Assembly (NCBI GenBank): GCA_019787685.1
Contig: JAHNUO010000001.1
Span: 2,232,001 to 2,296,000 of the forward strand
Reading direction: 5' to 3'
Length of the DNA: 64,000 bases
Origin: Chiua virens
Taxonomy: Eukaryota; Basidiomycota; Agaricomycetes; Boletales; Boletaceae
Every line of letters starts with the position of its first letter. Position 1 is the first letter of the stretch. A program made the translations under genes and the position numbers. The notes beneath the pieces are model-generated. The model ran no database searches. It saw only the letters and a program-made list of their open reading frames with translations, and was not told the DNA's origin. Positions 12,262 to 22,484 of this stretch are shown piece by piece.

Positions 12262-12972
12262 ATCTATCGGTCTTGTTTGCCCATCGATTACATCCGTATT
12301 CGTATACCCAACCCGGTGAACTGATTGGCCACACACGAGACAATCGTTTAATGTGTCTTGCGTCGTACCTTACACTTGCTTTCTTGAATTCTTGGCGGAT
12401 ACTTAAATATACCATCAGAGATTGCAATTGGGCTGTCTACAAACGAATACAGAGTACCCTTGCAAGACGGCATTCGAAGGCACGCACTTGGTGATGCGAT
12501 ATTACTCTATGTGTAGTGTGTTGGTTTCCGTGGGCACTGGCATTTTCTAGAACTTCCACTCGGCTCCAAAGGCACCGCACGGCTAGTTAGCGATCTCCGT
12601 ACATCGAAAAGCGGAACTGCATTTTCTAGAAGCAATGTGGAATTCCTCTAATGCGGCGTGCCGTCAGCCGCATGATGGAACTAGTAGGTAATATTACTTT
12701 TAGGGTCGTCTCAGTTGTCAAGGGTGCTGAAGCGCTGACGAGTCAAGTGTGATGATCGGGACGCATTTACATATCCCTGTGGGTTTTAGCCGCTAACCGT
12801 TGTTCCGGGTTTCTATTTAGTATACTTATTAGTGGTACATACGCAGTTTTTCCCATTGTACAGTAATAATAAAGCCTGTTTCGTAGTACACAGTGACCGT
12901 GTGGGATGCACAGCCTGGCACGTGGCAACGGGAAAGTTCATCCAAGTGAGCGACACCGACTGGGTGAAAATC
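12262..12972. other. Intergenic region between WC-2-like gene and ARPC1
   Basis: 711 bp with no recognisable gene. The palindrome TTCTAGAA occurs twice, inside ATTTTCTAGAA at about 12543-12552 and again at about 12622-12631. It resembles a heat-shock-element core, but spacing to further GAA/TTC units is irregular. No clear terminator or TATA box was identified. Confidence 0.4.
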
Positions 12973-14455
12973 ATGTCTGCACCAGAAGTATACTCGATCG
13001 CCCAGACGCCCATCACTTGCCACGCGTTCAGTGCAGACCGTAGCCGTACGCCCCACTCGCGATGATCCACGCATTCAGCTCACCGATTGATGACGATCCG
13101 TTTCTGGTACAGAAGTCGCACTCAGCTTGAATGATAACAAGGCACAGATATACGTCAAAGAGGGCAGAGAATGGGTGGCTACGGAGACGCTCGCCGAGGT
13201 TCGTCGTGTGCACGCCGACTCTGAATCTGAACGTGACACGCTCTCCAGCATGATAAAGTGATCACGTCGATTGACTGGGCACCCAACTCGAACCTCATCG
13301 TGACTGCATCGCAAGATCGCAATGCCTACGTTTGGTCGCAAGTCTCCCGACCCGCTCACGGGGAGAGTTGTGTGGAAGCCGACATTGGTGCTACTGCGCG
13401 TCAACAGAGCGGCGACATCTGTGCGTTGGAGCCCAAACGAGGATAAATTTGCGGTGGCCAGCGGTGCCAGGTTCGATTCTGCTCATTGTCGGCGTCGAGG
13501 ACAATGCTGACTGACGTCGTTCTTTTTCTTTTTGTCCTATAGAGCCATCGCTGTTTGTTCGTTTGATCCCGAGAACAATTGGTGGGTCGCGAGACAGCTC
13601 AAGAAGCCGATTCGATCGACTGTTCTCTCGGTGGATTGGCATCCAAACAACGTGTTGCTTGCTGCTGGAAGTGCGGATATGAAAGCAAGAGTTTTCTCGG
13701 CTTACATCAAGGACGTAGATAAAAGGCTAGTTCTAAGTTTGTTACGTTGAATATGATTAACACGCTTCCACCAGGCCAGCTCCGACGATCTGGGGAGAAA
13801 AGCTGCCGTTCAACACGGTGTGCGGCGAGTATGCGAGTCCCGCTGGTGGATGGGTGCATGCGGTCAGTTTTTCGCCTTCGGGGGATGTTCTAGCGTTTGC
13901 GAGTGAGTTGTTGTTCTGTGGTGATCTTGTGTTGTGATATGAACGAGGTTCGTAGGCCATGACAGCTCGATCAGCATTGTTTATCCGGGAGGACCAACGA
14001 TTCAAAGCATCCGGATCAGCACGCTGCCTTATGTCACGCTTACGTGGACGAGCGAAGATAGTCTTATTGCTGCTGGACACGACTGCCAGCCGGTAGTGTA
14101 CTCTGGAACTGAAACAGGATGGGCAGCTGTGGGTTCGCTGGACGACACGAGCACCGGTGGGGGGAGGTCTGCTGCGAAGCCAGGGAGCATTGGACGGCTC
14201 AACAGCACGGCATTCAATGCGTTTAGAAATGCGGATACACGTGGGCACGCAGGGGGAGGGGACGTTGCTGCGGACACTGAGCTTCTGACGGTGCACCAGA
14301 ACACGATCACCAGCGTGCGACCATACGAATGGGGCGCAGGTAGCACCGTAAGCCGAGTGAGCACAAGCGGAGTGGATGGAAAGCTGGTGATCTGGAACGT
14401 CGTGCCGGTGAGCGCAGGAGGTATCAGCGGAAGACTGGCAGGAATGAGGGTGTAG
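12973..14455 (+). CDS. ARC40: ARPC1, p41 WD40 subunit of the Arp2/3 complex (one-base frame disruption)
   Basis: WD40 subunit that anchors the Arp2/3 actin-nucleating complex, acting at endocytic actin patches. Exons are 12973-13039, 13113-13198, 13249-13470, 13543-13725, 13775-13902 and 13956-14455. The protein reads [20 protein letters not shown], then [43 protein letters not shown] and [18 protein letters not shown], all typical ARPC1. The exons total 1186 nt, one more than 395 codons. The extra base lies around 13341-13347: the frame through YVWSQ must shift by +1 to reach SPDPLTG, and there is no room for an intron. Everything else is intact, so a consensus error is the simplest reading, with a real mutation or recoding as alternatives. 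The intron 13726-13774 has a GC donor (AAAAG then GCTAGT), needed to give [10 protein letters not shown]. Confidence 0.9.
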
Positions 14456-15011
14456 GATAATAAGACATTCGAAATTACATGGTAACAGTAGTATCAACGT
14501 ATTGTCCCGATAAGTCTGTTGCTGCCTGTTCGTTGATGACGCCCCAGACGGATGCCTTGAACTGCGAGGGAGTGAGCAAACTGGAAAAGAGTGAGAGGAA
14601 GGAGGTGGACCAAAGTGAGTACGAGGCTCATTTTCCTCTCGAGTGCTCGGAGACGGACGAGCAGGGTCTGATCTGGCTGATCAGCGAGCTGTTTGGTTGT
14701 GGCTGTCAACTGAATAGACGGACTCAGTGATTGCAGGGGTGGGTCAGGTCAGACAGGGACGGACGTGTTTGATATGTTGGGCAAGCTTGGCATACTCCCA
14801 GAGGAGGAGAGCCTCTGATTGTGAGAGGGTAGAGTGTGATTCGTACGGGTTGACGTCAAAGATGGACATCAAAATTTCTGAGACAATACTCGTAATTGTT
14901 GTCCAACACCCGCTCTTGCCTACTGACACCGAACCGACGCGTGGCAGCCACGGTCTCTCTCAGAAATATAAGACATCCAAGTCCCTATGCTCAAATCCTC
15001 ATCCCCCTACT
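14456..15011. other. Intergenic region between ARPC1 and BTB-like gene
   Basis: 556 bp without a recognisable gene. Open frames on both strands are short and show no family motif. A possible TATA-like ATATAAG is seen near 14966, about 45 bp before the next start codon. Confidence 0.4.
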
Positions 15012-15880
15012 ATGATCGCTCCTTTTCCCCACCCTGCTCTCAACGATGTCCCCGTCGAGTACATCATGCAGCAATTGCACAACCTCGCCCATCACTACTG
15101 GAACAACCATCACTCCACCGACTGTACCATAAGTATGTCGCGTCTCTATTTCACTCCTGTCATGCTCATCCCGTCTCTAGTCGTTCCCATTCCCCGTCAT
15201 CCATCGTCCCCCAGCTCGGCGGACATTGATTCAGTCCCCCGCATCACTCTTCCAGTACGTACCGGTGTGTGCATCGCCTCCCATTGCTGAACGTCACACA
15301 GCTTCATACAGAGTATCTCGCCGCCAACTCGGCTTTCCTCCGAGGTCTCCTGAGCGGCGTCAACCCTCTCGACCTCCTCCAGGACCGTTGTGCATCTCGT
15401 CTCCCCCCCTCTCCCCCCCTCCGCGTCCCCCGTGACCGTCTACCTCGTCAACTTCCTTCCTCACCCACCCATCCCATCCTCTTCCTCCCCGTCCCAGATC
15501 CAACCTCCATCCAGTCATTATTTTACTGGATGTACTTTGGCACCACAGATCACCTTCAAAACGCCCTCGATCAGGGCGACCTTCAGTGGGAGGGTCTCGC
15601 CCGCAACGTCGAGTATCTCGGTCTCTCCACCGACATAAAAGTTTTTTTGGGTCGCTGGTATCGCGACCACTTCCTACCCACACGATCTCGCCTCGACGGC
15701 ACCTCGTGTTCAAATGATGATGAAGATGAATCTGATCTTGATTCAGATTGCGACGATTACTACTCTAATCCGTCCACCGATGACGAGATGGAATGTGACG
15801 ACAATTGTCTTCGGGGGCGTACACGGGATGTCAAGCCCTTGGTACAATTGTGTGCACAATTACGGCTCTGTACCGCATGA
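15012..15880 (+). CDS. BTB/POZ-like protein (basidiomycete family)
   Basis: Three exons (15012-15132, 15181-15254, 15302-15880) sum to 257 codons plus stop. The core after the second intron reads LHTEYLAANSAFLRGLLSG, then PDPTSIQSLFYWMYFG and VEYLGLSTDIKVFLGRWY. This order (stay-away-from-neighbour loop, short strand, helix with a YWMYFG end, then LGL) matches BTB/POZ-like proteins that are abundant in mushroom-forming fungi. Some of those are related to the Clp1 (clampless) regulators, but I cannot confirm that link. The tail is strongly acidic (DDEDESDLDSDCDD, DDEMECDD). No Kelch or MATH domain follows. A role in protein-protein interaction is likely by family. The start is the first ATG in frame with the spliced product. 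Confidence 0.6.
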
Positions 15881-17724
15881 CTATACTCTTTTCATCATGG
15901 TTATCACTGGCGATGTACGATCTGAAGCATTCTTACTTGTATTGTCTATCACCTAACTTATTAGGTCGTAATAATTCATCTTGTGTTTCCCAGCGCTAGT
16001 TCTTTGTTGTGTTTCGAGCGCTCTCTACCACGTCGTCATAGGTTACGTATTCGCCAGAACAATAAGCTCGAACAATCACAGAAGGCTTGGTTCGCATTCA
16101 ACAATAAGGCGTGAGAGTACATGCATATCAATCATCCTTCCAGCGAGTGACGAGCCGAACGCGCTCATATATGCCAACTACCAGGACACGGAAATGAACT
16201 TGAAGCACAAATTTTAAGGTCCCCTCACGCCTATGCCGGCACTGTATGAGATTTGCACCTCCCTGCACTCGGAAAAGACACCTCTGTCACCTGCCATCCA
16301 TTATGAAATGGCTTCATATTTCTGTTCTTTACATAATGATCTGGTTAGGAATTGGTCAAGAGTGTAGCTATCCGGGCCGGCTGATCTTTCGCAGATCCCA
16401 ATCTCATACTTCAGATATGTTGATAAAGTAACGATCCGAAGCCTGGAGATAGAATCATGAGGTCTCTCAGGTCACTGTTAACTGGATTACGTCGCCGGGA
16501 ACCACATATGTCGCCTGGAAAGCAAAGAATCAATTGGACATCGATTACAGCACAGTGTGTCCCAGTCGAAGCCGGTCAGCCAGGTCTATTCTGCCCACTG
16601 GTGTGGTGCAACCAAGTCGATAATACCTCCTGCTAGAGAAGGCCCGGGACGAATGAGTCCAGTACCGTGCTAACGCTCATGTTCGGTGACCAAGTCCATC
16701 CCGTAGGGAATCGCTGGCAGACAATGAATTTGAGCAGAACGTGTTCGGAAAAATACTCGCCACTCGATCGATTGTTGTAAGTTGAGCGATGCCCCAGTTT
16801 TTACAGCCCTCCTGGGGACCTGCGAGCCCAAAATTTACCGAGAAGAGATATCCTCCGGCTTGATGAGGATGTTGGCTGGCTTGAGATATGCAAGAATACC
16901 AAGGCGCAGACAGTATTGGTGTTACTCCTACCGTCAGAGATCAACTCTCGTAGATGAGGTCGTGTAACGAGGCTGGAAAGAATTCGAATAGGAGGCAAAG
17001 GTTGACGGGGCCGTGGAAGGTGTCGATGGTAGGATTGACCCAGACACTCCACGAAAGCTTATGATGTAGAGCCCTTCTTTCTCTGCATTGTCAGACGGCT
17101 TTGCGCCTCGGACGCCAGTATGCCGCACTCCAGCTTACCTAGTGTTCGGATGCACTCGAGGTCGTCGAGTGAAAGAGCCGATTGCACACTGGGCCTGGCT
17201 ACGGAAAGGTAGATAACACGCTCAACGGATCGATGGTGTATGATCGTTGACTAGAGTCTGACGTCGGGACTTTGAAATGCCACAACTGCACAGGACGATG
17301 AAACGTACCTCATGCTCAGCGACTTTTCCGTCTTCTGGTCACAAGGGATAGTTCGGGAGGTTTGCAAGGTGACAATCGTGTCGATGGCGTCCGCGCGCTT
17401 TCTGATCACTCGGGCCGGCGGCGAGGATGGCCCGGCATTTCCGTAATAGCAACTCGGCTTTCAACGGAAGTAAGTATGCTTGGTAAGATGCCAGATGACG
17501 GTCTGAACAGACCTATGTAATGGAGTGGGACGTCGCAGTCCCCCTCCGTTATAGTTTTACCTGGGATGGTTTGACGGATTTGAATGTGCCAGTGACTTAG
17601 TAAGCACTTTGACGTTGGCAATAGACCCACCCGAGACTTGCATAAATCTTCACGCAGATCGATAACCACGCGCTTGCACGCGCTTTGATCGTCTTTTCCT
17701 GGAAACGCACTGCCATCAGCATCA
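15881..17724. other. Gene-poor gap of about 1.84 kb
   Basis: No gene could be supported on either strand. One stretch around 16795-16955 reads as a protein-like open frame in the second frame (GDLRAQNLPRRDILRLDEDV...), but it has no recognisable family, no convincing start and no flanking exons. It may be chance or a decayed gene. No long repeat, tRNA or LTR end was noticed. Confidence 0.4.
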
Positions 17725-19064
17725 ATGGCTCGCGTCAATGTTGCTCAAACTCGCCCGCAAGATTGGGCCTATCTCTCCGAAGGCGGGTCGACCGTCGTGT
17801 TCTCTTATACAGGTTCCCCCAACCCGCATTTCACCGGCAAAGTACTCCGCCTACGAAAGACCTTGCTCAACAGTCCAGAGGTCTCAGATGATAAGACGAT
17901 CGAAGAGGAAGATGATCCAGTCATCACATTCCAGAACACAGTCATGGCGGCGCTTCTGCCTTCCAAATTCCTTCCCGATCTAGAGATCGTACTCCTTGAC
18001 GCCGACTGGTTAGAAGCACTTGACGCGTTGCACAACGACCAGCGTCCCGTCGAACGACGAGCGAAAGATCGGATAGACAAGAGCCGACAAAAAGGCATCC
18101 TGGCAACCGATCTCATTGGAGGTGCAGATATTCTGGCGATTGAAATAAAGGTTCAGTCAGAACTCCTCCACATGGGGGACAACGTCTTGACCATCTAACT
18201 TGCCTAGCCCAAGTGGGGCTTTATGCCCAATCCCGCTCATCTCTCTTACGAGACTATGGAGATTAAGACGTCCACGTGCAGGTTCTGTATGCACACACGC
18301 TACAGACTTACAGCTGGCAATGTGCCTACTCGATATTGTCCACTTGATTTGTATTCCAAGGACGAAACACGCATGAGGAAGGCTATCCATGATCTCTGGG
18401 ACGGCTGGGTACAGAGCGGTGGTACATTAAACAATATGAAGGTCTTTGTCTCGGGGGAAATGATAAGACCTTCCGAGGTGCGAATTATCGATATTCCTTC
18501 TGTATTCATATTCACTGTCGGCAGTCGCACTGTTCTATCGGGGAATTTCTAACAGCAACTTCGGAGGTTCGTGAAGCATTCGTGTCTGCTCTGCTCCCAG
18601 CTCTTCAGACCCCTGTATTGGACACTCTGTCGAATCTACAACGCTCGCTCGATGCGCTCGACATTGAAGGGATTGTCAGACTCCACTCTATGACACATCC
18701 AGGTGCCAAAGAGTTAGGAGCCGTTGGCCGGAACCCCACTCTGAAAGAGCTCCAAGATTTTGTTGCTTCTTACCGCTCCGTGTATTGTGCCTTGGACCAT
18801 TCCCAACTCAGTCCTGAACACCTCGATACTTACCTTACGGCGTATCTGCTTTCTGCCACCCTCAAAGATTGTTCCATCATCATCAGGATTCATCGATCTG
18901 ATATATCCGGGAAATCGACCAACTTGAACGATCGTTCCCGTTCGATCTTTGTCATCGACCTTGACCTGAAAAGTGTGGATCGCTTTGAGCAATGGGCTAA
19001 ACTAGATCGGAAGATTGTGGAATGCTATCGGAATGCAGGAGAACACAAAGTCTGTGTTGAATAG
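17725..19064 (+). CDS. IPK1: Inositol-pentakisphosphate 2-kinase
   Basis: Converts inositol 1,3,4,5,6-pentakisphosphate to phytate (IP6), which supports mRNA export and chromatin functions. Three exons (17725-18150, 18208-18477, 18567-19064) sum to 397 codons plus stop. Diagnostic segments are the N-lobe GGSTVVFSYTG (residues about 18-28), the catalytic-site block IEIKPKWGFMPNP, the zinc-associated TCRFCMHTRYRL, and the C-terminal VIDLDLKSVDRF containing the DLD motif. The second intron is 89 bp. Its 3' site after TCGGAG keeps SEVREAFVSALLP in frame, but a nearer acceptor is conceivable. Spacing between conserved blocks is normal for fungal Ipk1. The gene ends about 80 bp before the left inverted repeat of the retroelement and looks undamaged. 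Confidence 0.9.
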
Positions 19065-19142
19065 GACCCATCGATGGTGTATACACACTTGTAGTATTTA
19101 TATCTCTCACGTGATTATATCCCCGTTGACGCGGGTATGGTC

Positions 19143-19175
19143 CGTCTTTGGCGGACGCTGCGGGCGAGTGACGCT
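19143..19175 (+). repeat. Left inverted terminal repeat of the DIRS-like element
   Basis: Two blocks, CGTCTTTGGCG (19143-19153) and GTGACGCT (19168-19175), recur in inverted orientation at the right end with similar spacing (14 versus 12 nt). The similarity was found by eye, and the repeat probably extends further. Confidence 0.65.
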
Positions 19176-19188
19176 AGTGAGGAGAGAA

Positions 19189-19227
19189 ACAATTTCATTA
19201 GCATGTACTACTATACAATGAAATTGT
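19189..19227 (+). repeat. Perfect 11-bp hairpin near the 3' end of the DIRS-like element
   Basis: ACAATTTCATT (19189-19199) and its exact complement AATGAAATTGT (19217-19227) flank a 17-nt loop. It lies just inside the left inverted repeat, downstream of the recombinase stop. DIRS elements carry complementary end regions used during replication, so this may be part of that machinery, but that is inference. Confidence 0.55.
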
Positions 19228-19395
19228 GTAATGAGTGAGCGAGGGAGCAGGATGTGGGCGGCAGCGCGCAGCGCTGTCCGGCTCCGGTGACCTGAAGGCT
19301 TGTGGGTGAGCTGCTTTCCCGGAAGGTAGTCGTTCGGCGACGCATGCGGCGAAGGCCACACGCCCGGGAACTAGGAGGCGGACAGGACGTACCGG

Positions 19396-19861
19396 TTATC
19401 GTACCGGGGGAAGGGTGAGACGAAGGAAAGATTCATGAAGATCCGGTTTGGCTTGGATGTATGGCGCGAGGATCTGGGCGTGACGGCGAAGGTAGATGAG
19501 AAAGGCATCGCTTGACCACCTGCCTTTCACTTTGACTACGTCGAATGGTACGTTGCGCAGGAGATATTCGAGGGTGGAACCAACGCGGATCCCGTGGCCA
19601 TGGAGAGGGGAAATACCAGCGCTCTTGAGGGCAGTGGCGAGAGTGGCGAGAAATTTTGTTTTTGTTAGTGGTTTGTGAGTCTTGCCTTGGCGATAGGCGA
19701 AGAGAGGGCCAGTGGGGGGAGGAGAGTTGATGGCGAGGTGGTGGGAGAGGGCAGCGTCTGGGTCGGAAAGGTCGTCTTGACGAGCCCAGCTAATGTCTTC
19801 CCCATGGGGAGTGGTTTTGGTGCGGGGAAGGTGGAAGTTGGTGACCGCGTTGCCGCGCCGG
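19396..19861 (-). pseudogene. Tyrosine recombinase of the DIRS-like element, C-terminal catalytic part
   Basis: Resumes directly beyond LTR-A with RGNAVTNFHLPRTK and GEDISWARQDD, then HGHGIRVGSTLEYLLR (the H-x-x-R box), VKVKGRWSSDAF (the second H/W position) and LIYLRRHAQILAPYI with the nucleophilic Tyr. Stop at 19396-19398. With the insertion and one CCGG copy left out, the catalytic set would be complete, so the enzyme was intact when the LTR landed. Confidence 0.8.
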
Positions 19862-20477
19862 TGAAGGTAATATATCCCGGCTGTAGTGCAATACTCAGGG
19901 GGATTGAAAGAAATAGAAAGAGGGTGAAGGAATGCGATTCCGTTCGACCCAGGGACAACACTGAGTTGGTGAACGACGAATAATGGTTTTTGAGTAGTCC
20001 GAGATGAATCCGGGGCGAATCCGGATTAAAACGGATAGAAAGGCGGACACGGCAGTCCGAATCCGGATTGATAAAACACGAGGAGAGCAAGAGAAAACGA
20101 ACGTCGACCGAAAACGATGTGAGACAGATGCACACGGGCAAAAGCTACTGTATTTTTGTCAATACAGTGAATTTATAGTCCTCGGGAATACCCTCAGACT
20201 TGTCCTAAGTAAGGATAATGATAAAAGAAGAAGGTTTTCATACGGTATAAAGTTCGAGAGGCACCCGAACGTCCCTGCAAGGGCTGCGTGACGTGGTCTA
20301 GCCAATGCTAAGTATGAATAAGGAGCATAAAAATAAAATAAAAGAGTCCAAGGCAAAACGGGCGCGGATACAGCAATCCGGATGAGTTCGCACAAGCAGA
20401 TAGATCAGGATCGGGATCGGGTGACGACAGGGTGCGGAAACGTGCTATGCGAGCACAGGGAATACCTATTCCCTACA
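19862..20477 (-). mobile_element. LTR-A: solo-LTR-like insertion (616 bp) inside the tyrosine recombinase
   Basis: The ends are TG...CA in either orientation, flanked by CCGG at 19858-19861 and 20478-20481 (a 4-bp duplication, or CCGGT if the terminal T is shared). On the minus strand it begins TGTAGGGAATAGGTATTCCC, a short inverted repeat, and contains GGACTATAAA (TATAAA at about 20172-20177 on the minus strand), as expected for an LTR promoter. It carries no open frame of note. It splits the recombinase between AAs ...STQQDR and RGNAV.... A solo LTR left after recombination of a full element is the best explanation. A non-autonomous element with similar ends is the alternative. Confidence 0.8.
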
Positions 20478-21240
20478 CCGGTCTTGTTGAGTGGAGACGT
20501 CCGAGGGTTTAATGTGGATGGCAGGGTCGAAGGAAGTCAGCGTTCTGACGGTGAGCTCGCCAGTTCTTGCGGTGGCATAGAAGGCCGTTGTTAGGCAGGC
20601 GAAGGTCGCGGCATGGAGGGGGAGGGAAAGATTGAGGTGGCTGCGTATGGCAATGATAGTATTGACTGTGTATGGCTCTCTGGGGGGACGTTTGGTTTGG
20701 GGAGGGGCGAGAGAAGAAGCAGCTTTGAGGAGAGCTTCCGTTTCTGAGTTGTTTAGGGCCCAGGTGAGGCCATGGATGGTGTGCCAGGCGTGAACCCCGC
20801 TGACGTAGTTGGACACGGCAGTGCCAGAGTAGGATCCGGCCATGTGCGATATAAAGGCAGAGATGAGGGCGGAATTGACGGGGGCGCGGTCAGCTTCAGG
20901 GATTTTTCGTAGGTCACAGAAGAGGTGAAAGGCCAGAAGACCGGTGCCATATGTTTCGCGAGTGCTTTCGGCCCATGCATGGGGGATGACGGAGTAGATT
21001 GCAGCGATGTCGTCTTCTGAGAGAGGGACTTTGGTGTGATGGAGGGATCGGGGGTTGAGGGGGAGCCAGCGGATGAGGCGATCTCGAGCTTTGCAATCTG
21101 GGCGGAAGGGGGAGGGTCTCAGATTGGAGGCGGATGCAGAGGGGGCAGTTTTGGGGCGGGGTGGGGGGAGGGCCGGGTTAGATTGAGGCAAGGGAGCAGG
21201 AGAAGAGACAGTGGATTGCAGGGGGAGGGGGGAATTAGAG
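20478..21240 (-). pseudogene. Tyrosine recombinase of the DIRS-like element, N-terminal part (interrupted)
   Basis: The conserved part begins near 21090 (ARDRLIRWLPLNPRS) and runs through HAWAESTRETYGTGLLAFH, FISHMAGSYSGTAVSNYV and ATFACLTTAFYATARTGELT, with the first catalytic Arg in the ATARTGE motif. The frame is open further upstream, so the start is not fixed. It is broken at 20477/20478 by the 616-bp LTR-A insertion, after which the frame runs into a stop at 20466. The C-terminal half is on the other side of the insertion. Confidence 0.8.
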
Positions 21241-21777
21241 AATGGAGAGGGGTGGAACGGGGGGGCCGGGGGGGAATGGATATTCAATGAGGAAGGGGCG
21301 GATTTCGGCAGGGATGGAGGGAGGGGCGAGGCGAAAATGTGCGGGGGGAAATATGCCTCGGGAGGGTGGGTCAGCTGGGTTGGATTCGCTGGGGACGTAT
21401 CGAGCGATGACTTGGCAGCGAGAGTCGTGGAGAAGTTGGTGAACTCGTCTGAAGACAAGGTTGACTTCACGGTTTCGGCTGCGGCCATTTGCCCAGGCTT
21501 CGACCACTCCAAGATTGTCTCCGAAAACCTGGAAATGAATGTTGGAGGCGCCGGTTGAGATGATGACGTGGAGCAAGAGTTCAAAACCGACGCTCTCGGC
21601 CCAGCCAATGTCGAGTCCGTGGCTTTGCCAATCGGGTTTGAGGCGCCACGCGTACCAGCGATTTCGGATGGTGATGCCGATGCCGATACCAGAGCTTGCA
21701 TCAGAGAAAGCGTGGACATTGAGGATGGGGTGAAGGCCGGGGATGGGAATGGGAGGGAGAGGAGAGGGAGAAAGCGT
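21235..21777 (-). CDS. RNase H of the DIRS-like element (3' continuation of the RT frame)
   Basis: The open frame resumes at the far side of LTR-B with PIPGLHPILNVHAFSDASSG, then DIGWAESVGFELLLHVI, FQVFGDNLGVVEAW and ARYVPSESNPADPPSRG. The D-E-D-D RNase H acidic residues can be placed in FSDASSG, AESVGF, GDN and NPAD. If the insertion plus one GCGT copy is left out, the frame of the RT ORF flows directly into this segment. The stop is at 21235. The 3' part overlaps the N-terminal extension of the recombinase frame. Confidence 0.82.
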   Translation of the reverse strand, partial: TLSPSPLPPIPIPGLHPILNVHAFSDASSGIGIGITIRNRWYAWRLKPDWQSHGLDIGWAESVGFELLLHVIISTGASNIHFQVFGDNLGVVEAWANGRSRNREVNLVFRRVHQLLHDSRCQVIARYVPSESNPADPPSRGIFPPAHFRLAPPSIPAEIRPFLIEYPFPPGPPVPPLSIL

Positions 21778-22484
21778 TGTAGGAGTTAGATACTCCCTAC
21801 GGTTGTAGGATACATTTTCCTCGCTCTTCATCATGTCATATCATCTCCCGTCTCATCCGCCATCGACTTCGTGCCAGCCCGGTTTCATTCCTAGCGTTTA
21901 CAGATCATCCGAGTTCAATCCGAGTCCAATCCGAGTCAACGCGATCCAATCCGGTGCTTTCGTACGTATTCCGCTTCATCCGATTTGACTTGTTCTACTC
22001 GATTTGGCCTTATTAAGGTCATTACTATCCTAACACCTTCCCTTTCTTTGTCATCTACAAGGTTTGACACCCCTTCTTTCCATACTCACCCTACGTCAAT
22101 CCTGTACACTTACTTAGGGTCGGATTACCTTTAACAGTCCTGGGATATGCCCAGGACTATAAAACCCTGTTTCTAACACAAAAATATTGTCTTTCTGCGT
22201 TCAGGAGATCTCCTGTTTACTCTCCCGTGCGTGAGTGAGCTGGATAGCTTCTCTTTTACCTCGTCCTATCGTTCCTCGACGTCTCATCTACTCGAATCAA
22301 TACCCTCATCGCTTCGCCCCCACCCGGATACTCTTATATCGACCGCTTTTCATTCCGGATTGTCCAGCAGCTTCTAGGACTCTTAGACAAACCTGAATCC
22401 ATCATCCCTTCAAACATAACCCCCCTTGGGACGAACTTATCGCCCCACCTTTCTTCTCATTCAACCTTATATTACTTTTCTACA
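21778..22484 (+). mobile_element. LTR-B: solo-LTR-like insertion (707 bp) between RT and RNase H
   Basis: The ends are TG...CA, with GCGT duplicated at 21774-21777 and 22485-22488. On the plus strand it begins TGTAGGAGTTAGATACTCCC, again an inverted repeat just inside the TG end, and contains GGACTATAAAACC (TATAAAA at 22158-22164). It interrupts the RT-RNase H reading frame of the DIRS-like element and lies in the opposite orientation to LTR-A. The shared first six bases, hairpin and TATA context suggest the same LTR lineage as LTR-A, though the bodies look diverged by eye. Confidence 0.8.

Noticed and set aside
13757..14497. 246-codon minus frame opposite ARPC1
   Set aside because: It overlaps the last ARPC1 exons completely. 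Its long open length reflects the codon bias of the WD40 gene, and no family motif is seen.
21036..21558. Gly-rich plus-strand frames across the retroelement
   Set aside because: These are reverse-strand shadows of the Pro/Ser-rich recombinase and RNase H coding sequence.
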